A stretch of 10,119 bases of DNA, from the NCBI GenBank assembly GCA_023429275.1, contig JAEYWB010000231.1, positions 1 through 10,119 of the forward strand, given 5' to 3'. The notes below the pieces were generated by a model. It saw only the letters and a program-made list of their open reading frames with translations, was not told the origin of the DNA and ran no database searches. Position numbers and translations under genes: made by a program. Source of the stretch: Planctomycetota bacterium. Its GTDB lineage: Bacteria; Planctomycetota; Planctomycetia; Planctomycetales; Planctomycetaceae. This document shows, piece by piece, positions 7,383 to 10,119 of this stretch. Positions within the stretch are counted from its first letter, which is position 1, and each line of letters begins with the position of its first letter.

Positions 7383-7394
7383 GGATTCAGGAAG
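7383..7394 (-). repeat. 12-bp repeat CTTCCTGAATCC, inverted copy
   Basis: GGATTCAGGAAG here is the reverse complement of CTTCCTGAATCC found at 7436-7447 and 7654-7665. Nearby degenerate units (GGATCCAGGA, CAGGATTCAGG) give a short-period array between the cupin start and the MITE-like element. Confidence 0.7.
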
Positions 7395-7397
7395 ACC

Positions 7398-7500
7398 CTA
7401 GGCTCTGTTTGAGAACTGCCGCTTCGGCCCCGCCCCTTCCTGAATCCCTGGGATTAGGTGGTTCTGTGGCGTCTACGAGGAGTTTCCAAACAGAGCCTAG
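7398..7500. mobile_element. MITE-like element of about 103 bp
   Basis: The ends are perfect 13-bp inverted repeats, CTAGGCTCTGTTT at 7398 and AAACAGAGCCTAG ending at 7500; extended to 20 bp they match at 18 positions. The outermost CTAG may be a duplicated target or TA target inside it, as in IS5-type insertion. There is no coding capacity, so it would be moved by a transposase elsewhere. The CTTCCTGAATCC motif lies inside it. Symmetry and size support a MITE; the family is a guess. Confidence 0.6.
7436..7447 (+). repeat. 12-bp repeat CTTCCTGAATCC, copy inside the MITE-like element
   Basis: An exact plus-strand copy of the motif also found at 7654-7665, and inverted at 7383-7394. Confidence 0.7.
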
Positions 7501-7628
7501 TGTTCTGGCACAGCTAGGACTTGGGGTTCGTTAGATTAGCCGGAACGCGCTAGCGTCCGGTTCGAACCGGGGGCTAGCGCCCGCCGGCTAATGGACGCAC
7601 CCAAAATCCTTTGTGTCACAAAGCACTA
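7498..7628. repeat. palindromic intergenic repeat with imperfect terminal inverted repeats
   Basis: The ends TAGTGTTCTGGCACA and the reverse complement TAGTGCTTTGTGACA are similar over about 22 bases (15 matches). Inside, ATTAGCCGG (7535) and CCGGCTAAT (ending 7592) bracket a 58-bp palindrome with GCTAGCG in both arms and a perfect 14-bp centre, CCGGTTCGAACCGG (7557-7570). It shares its first TAG with the end of the MITE-like element. It would fold into a long hairpin in RNA read from glgA. Similar GCTAGCG-rich palindromes are, from memory, frequent between planctomycete genes. It may be a non-autonomous element, a terminator, or both. Confidence 0.6.
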
Positions 7629-7653
7629 CAGGGCCAGCTTGACCGCAACACGG

Positions 7654-7665
7654 CTTCCTGAATCC
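7654..7665 (+). repeat. 12-bp repeat CTTCCTGAATCC next to the glgA end
   Basis: A third exact copy, followed by degenerate units (GGATCCTAA, CTCCTGAATCC, TGATTCCT) up to about 7694, just before the glgA stop at 7700. With the inverted copy at 7383-7394 it flanks the block with the two palindromic elements. Apart from these repeats 7359-7699 holds no gene. Confidence 0.7.
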
Positions 7666-7699
7666 CGGATCCTAACTCCTGAATCCTGATTCCTCTCCC

Positions 7700-9172
7700 T
7701 CACTTGGCGTTGAGCTGCACGGCTCGCTGGTAGGCCTGTGTGAATTCGGCCGCGCCGCGTTTCCACGACCAGTCGCGGCTCATGCCGTTTTCGAGGAGCT
7801 TGCTCCAGCCGAGCCGGTCGTGCAGGAAGCAGCCGACCGCCTTCCAGACCGCGGCAAGGAACTGCTCGGGAGAGTAGGTCGTGAACTTGAAGCCGGTCGC
7901 CGTGCCGTTCATCAGCGTCTCCGGCGTCGTGTCGGTCACGGAGTCCGCCAGCCCGCCAACGCTCATCACGATCGGCGGCGTCCCGTAGATCATGCTGTAC
8001 ATCTGGTTGAGGCCGCACGGCTCGAACCGGCTCGGCATCAGGTAGGCGTCGCTTCCCGCCTCGATCCGGTGTGCAAGGCCTTCGTCGAATCCGATTCGCA
8101 CTCCGACCTTCTGCGGGAAACGATGAGCGAGCTCGTGCAGCGAGTTCTCGGTCCGGACGTCGCCGGTTCCCAGGAAGACAAGCTGGACGTCCGCCTTCAG
8201 GAGCTCTTCCGCCTTGGCGAGAATGAGATCGAGCCCCTTCTGGTCGGTGAGCCGCGAGACCATCCCGAAGACCATCGCCTCCGCCCGCTGCGGCAGGCTG
8301 AGCTCCTGCTGGAGGGCCTTCTTGCAGGCGGCCTTCCCCTCGCCGACGTTCGAGAGCGTGTACTTGACCGGGAGGTACTTGTCGGTCTCGGGGTTCCACT
8401 CGTCGGTGTCGACGCCGTTGAGGATTCCGACAAGCCGGTTCCCCCGCAGCGCGAGGACGCTGTCGAGACCGTAGCCGTGGTCCGGCCGGCAGATCTCCCG
8501 GGCGTACGTCGGGCTGACGGTCGTGGTGATGTCCGAGAAGACGATCCCGGTCTTCATCAGGTTGAGGTCGCCGTAGTACTCCATCTGCTGCCAGGTGAAG
8601 TATTCCCAGCTCATGCCGGTGAGCCGCATGTCCCACCAGGGGAACTTTCCCTGAAAGGCCATGTTGTGAATCGTGTAGACGGCGGCGGTCGACTCGCACC
8701 CCGGCTGCTTCCGCCAGTCGGTTCGGACGAGCGCGGGGATCAGCCCTGTCTGCCAGTCGTGGGCGTGGAAGACATCGGGCTTGAGGTCCAGGTGCCGGGC
8801 CGCTTCGAGGACGGCGCGGCTGAAGAAGACGAACCGCTCGCAGTTGTCGTGGTAGTCGTGCCCCTTCTCGGTGTAGAGGGCGGCCCGGTCGAAGTAATCG
8901 GGCTTGTCGATCAGCACGACGCGGAGCGAGCTGCCCGGAATCGTCGCCGAGAAGAGAGTCGTTTCCGCCTGCTTCTCGCCGACCTTGACGCTCACCGTTC
9001 CGAGCGAGTCGCCGACGAGGTGGGCCGGCGTCAGGCGTCGGTAGTAGGGGAGCATGAGCGTGACGTCATGCCCGGCCGTCGCGAGAGCCTTCGAGAGACC
9101 GCTCGCCACGTCCGCGAGTCCACCCGTCTTGGCAAAGGGGATGGCCTCCGAACTCGCGATAACGATCTTCAT
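7700..9172 (-). CDS. glgA: glycogen (starch) synthase, GT5 family
   Basis: A 490-residue cytoplasmic glucosyltransferase, the usual length of GlgA. It transfers glucose from ADP-glucose (in some lineages UDP-glucose) to the end of an alpha-1,4-glucan in glycogen synthesis. The N-terminal half starts with MKIVIASSEAIPFAKTGGLA, where K15-T-G-G is the nucleotide-sugar motif. HAHDW is at 136-140 and TIHN at 167-170 (H169). The C-terminal half has SRLTDQKG at 306-313 (R307 and K312 match the phosphate-contacting pair) and PSRFEPCGLNQM at 380-391, with E384 the conserved retaining-GT glutamate; GGLADSV follows. No key residue is missing. AAAGG at 9182-9186, nine bases before ATG 9172, supports the start. 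No other glycogen genes are next to it; the neighbour across the promoter region is divergent. Confidence 0.96.
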   Translation of the reverse strand: MKIVIASSEAIPFAKTGGLADVASGLSKALATAGHDVTLMLPYYRRLTPAHLVGDSLGTVSVKVGEKQAETTLFSATIPGSSLRVVLIDKPDYFDRAALYTEKGHDYHDNCERFVFFSRAVLEAARHLDLKPDVFHAHDWQTGLIPALVRTDWRKQPGCESTAAVYTIHNMAFQGKFPWWDMRLTGMSWEYFTWQQMEYYGDLNLMKTGIVFSDITTTVSPTYAREICRPDHGYGLDSVLALRGNRLVGILNGVDTDEWNPETDKYLPVKYTLSNVGEGKAACKKALQQELSLPQRAEAMVFGMVSRLTDQKGLDLILAKAEELLKADVQLVFLGTGDVRTENSLHELAHRFPQKVGVRIGFDEGLAHRIEAGSDAYLMPSRFEPCGLNQMYSMIYGTPPIVMSVGGLADSVTDTTPETLMNGTATGFKFTTYSPEQFLAAVWKAVGCFLHDRLGWSKLLENGMSRDWSWKRGAAEFTQAYQRAVQLNAK

Positions 9173-9198
9173 AAGCGCAAACCTTTGTGACGCAAGCC

Positions 9199-9225
9199 AC
9201 TTTACGCGTTCGACTTTCGCGTCAA
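9199..9225 (-). promoter_or_regulatory. possible glgA promoter
   Basis: On the minus strand TTGACG (9220-9225) and TAAAGT (9199-9204) are 15 bases apart, 27-53 bases before the glgA ATG. The -35 box is near consensus, the -10 box and spacing are poor, so this is only a candidate within the 255-base divergent intergenic region. Confidence 0.25.
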
Positions 9226-9427
9226 GTCACGTCCCCGGGAGAGGCTACTCCACGACCGGTGCGGACGCTACCAAGTTCCCCTTCCGAAAACGAGCATTTG
9301 GACTTTCCCGGTTGACGGAACGACCCCCGTCGCTGGTCGCCGCCCGACTCTTCCCGCGACGGGAGATTCCTGCGAAATCCGGTCGCCGGTACGCTCCCTT
9401 CTTCACCCTTCTGTCGACGGAGATCGC

Positions 9428-9832
9428 ATGACCGCTTATGTCGCCCTGCTGCGGGCCGTGAATGTCGGCGGAACGGGCAAGCTGCCGATGACGGAGCTCA
9501 AGCGGCTCTGCGAAGAGGCGGGATTCGGATCGGTCCGAACCTACATCGCCAGCGGCAACGTCCTGTTCGAGAGCGGTCAGACCGAGGCGGCCGTCCGGAA
9601 GAGTCTCGAAAGGGCCCTCGAGGAGTACGTCGGGAAACCGGTCGGCGTCCTCATCAGAACCGCCGACGAGCTGGCCCAGGTGGCGGCGGAAAACCCTTTC
9701 CCGGATGCGAACCCCTCGTACTGCGTGGCGATCTTCCTCGACGACAAGCCGCCCAGGGGAGCCCTTGAGAACCTCAAGGGTCAGCAGGACGAAGAGGCCG
9801 CACTCGGCCGCCGCGAGATCTACGTGCACTAG
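9428..9832 (+). CDS. DUF1697 family protein, truncated by an in-frame TAG
   Basis: The first 134 codons are a clear DUF1697 N-terminal part: YVALLRAVNVGGTGKLPMTE, then LCEEAGFGSVRTYIASGNVL (the conserved RTYxxSGNV core at about 38-46) and a C-terminal piece FLDDKPP and GRREIYVH. Family members usually have about 175-190 residues, so this product is short. The function of DUF1697 is not known. GGAG at 9419-9422, five bases before ATG 9428, is a good ribosome site. The gene is divergent from glgA and appears to be monocistronic. The TAG at 9830-9832 stands where the family has the tyrosine of YxHYP, and family sequence resumes directly after it in the same frame. Without the distal part the fold is probably incomplete. 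Confidence 0.85.
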   Translation: MTAYVALLRAVNVGGTGKLPMTELKRLCEEAGFGSVRTYIASGNVLFESGQTEAAVRKSLERALEEYVGKPVGVLIRTADELAQVAAENPFPDANPSYCVAIFLDDKPPRGALENLKGQQDEEAALGRREIYVH

Positions 9833-10006
9833 CCGTCCGGCCAGGGGTGGTCGAAGCTGTCGATCCCCGCAGCGAAGACCGGAACCGCGCGAAACATGAA
9901 CACGGTCGCAAAGCTGGCCGGGATGGCGGAAGAGCTGGACACGGCATTACCCGCGGCCCTGCCGGCGAAGAAGCATCCGGGCGCGACGCGTAAGAAGCGG
10001 AAGTGA
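9833..10006 (+). pseudogene. distal part of the DUF1697 gene after the in-frame TAG
   Basis: In the same frame the codons after the TAG read PSGQGWSKLSIPAAKTGTAR then NMNTVAKLAGMAEELD, the conserved DUF1697 C-terminal pattern (PxGxGxSKL and the RNxNTVxKL motif), followed by a basic Lys/Arg-rich tail and TGA at 10004-10006. Together with the upstream part it makes a 192-residue protein of normal family length, so one base (TAC or TAT to TAG) explains the break. There is no start codon for separate translation except internal Met codons. The join is strongly supported. Confidence 0.8.
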
Positions 10007-10119
10007 GAAGACCGCCATCGGGCCGGTGGACGACCGGGCCGTCTTCGTCGGGGCGATGCTTCACATCTCACCGGCGAGCCGGGTGGCGCCTGGGTTCCCG
10101 AGCCCGGCGCCCCCCCCGC

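Noticed and set aside
7626..8699. Second minus-strand frame overlapping glgA
   Set aside because: Same strand, other frame, Arg/Pro/Gly-rich, no motif; glgA accounts for the coding signal.
7820..9190. 456-codon plus-strand frame opposite glgA
   Set aside because: It is antisense to an intact glycogen synthase with all catalytic motifs.
9245..9829. 194-codon minus-strand frame over the DUF1697 gene
   Set aside because: It is antisense to a recognisable family protein with a good ribosome site.
10021..10040. Hairpin (GGCCGGT with ACCGGGCC, one bulge) after the DUF1697 end
   Set aside because: Imperfect stem and no T-run; GC-rich chance pairing is as likely as a terminator.
10108..10117. Run of eight C at the very end
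   Set aside because: Could be a contig-end artefact; nothing can be concluded from it.
1..10119. CRISPR array, tRNA or rRNA genes
   Set aside because: No regularly spaced repeats with unique spacers, no cloverleaf or rRNA-like segments were seen; the only tandem repeat is the spacer-free heptamer array.

Overview
The window is GC-rich bacterial DNA with long tightly packed genes, mostly on the minus strand. Several things point to a planctomycete: a sigma factor overlapping a gene that fuses an anti-sigma-like region to a YfbK/von Willebrand A module, a relic resembling the ends of planctomycete TPR proteins, and intergenic blocks of heptamer and palindromic repeats. This assignment is an inference from gene style; no rRNA or other taxonomic marker is present.

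Layout. (1) 1-2000, minus: an ECF-type RNA polymerase sigma factor (1458-2000) overlaps by four bases a long membrane-anchored protein that runs off the left edge (1-1461, open to the window end). (2) 2001-2425: a gene-poor gap with a frameshifted relic of a TPR-like C-terminus on the plus strand (2139-2338) and two dyads. (3) 2426-3358, minus: a protein with two PilZ domains, preceded by a 331-base gap with two copies of a 13-bp motif and a hairpin. (4) 3690-6784, minus: a large multidomain protein (DMP19/DUF4375-like, DUF6985-like, SMI1/KNR4 and ankyrin regions plus an unknown C-terminal domain) broken by one missing base near 4260. (5) 6942-6990: seven copies of a G-quadruplex-prone heptamer in which the next gene, a small cupin (6984-7358, minus), ends. 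(6) 7359-7699: a repeat island with a MITE-like element and a palindromic element. (7) 7700-9172, minus: glycogen synthase glgA. (8) 9428-10006, plus: a DUF1697 gene interrupted by an in-frame TAG at 9830-9832, with the conserved C-terminal part still readable after the stop.

How the genes work together. The sigma factor and the anti-sigma/vWA protein form a clear translationally coupled unit, probably a membrane-linked transcription switch. The other genes look like independent units. The large SMI1/KNR4-ankyrin protein combines domain types known from immunity proteins of polymorphic-toxin systems, but no toxin gene is visible here. Three genes or relics carry single-step lesions (2139-2338, about 4260, 9830), which means local decay, assembly errors, or both.
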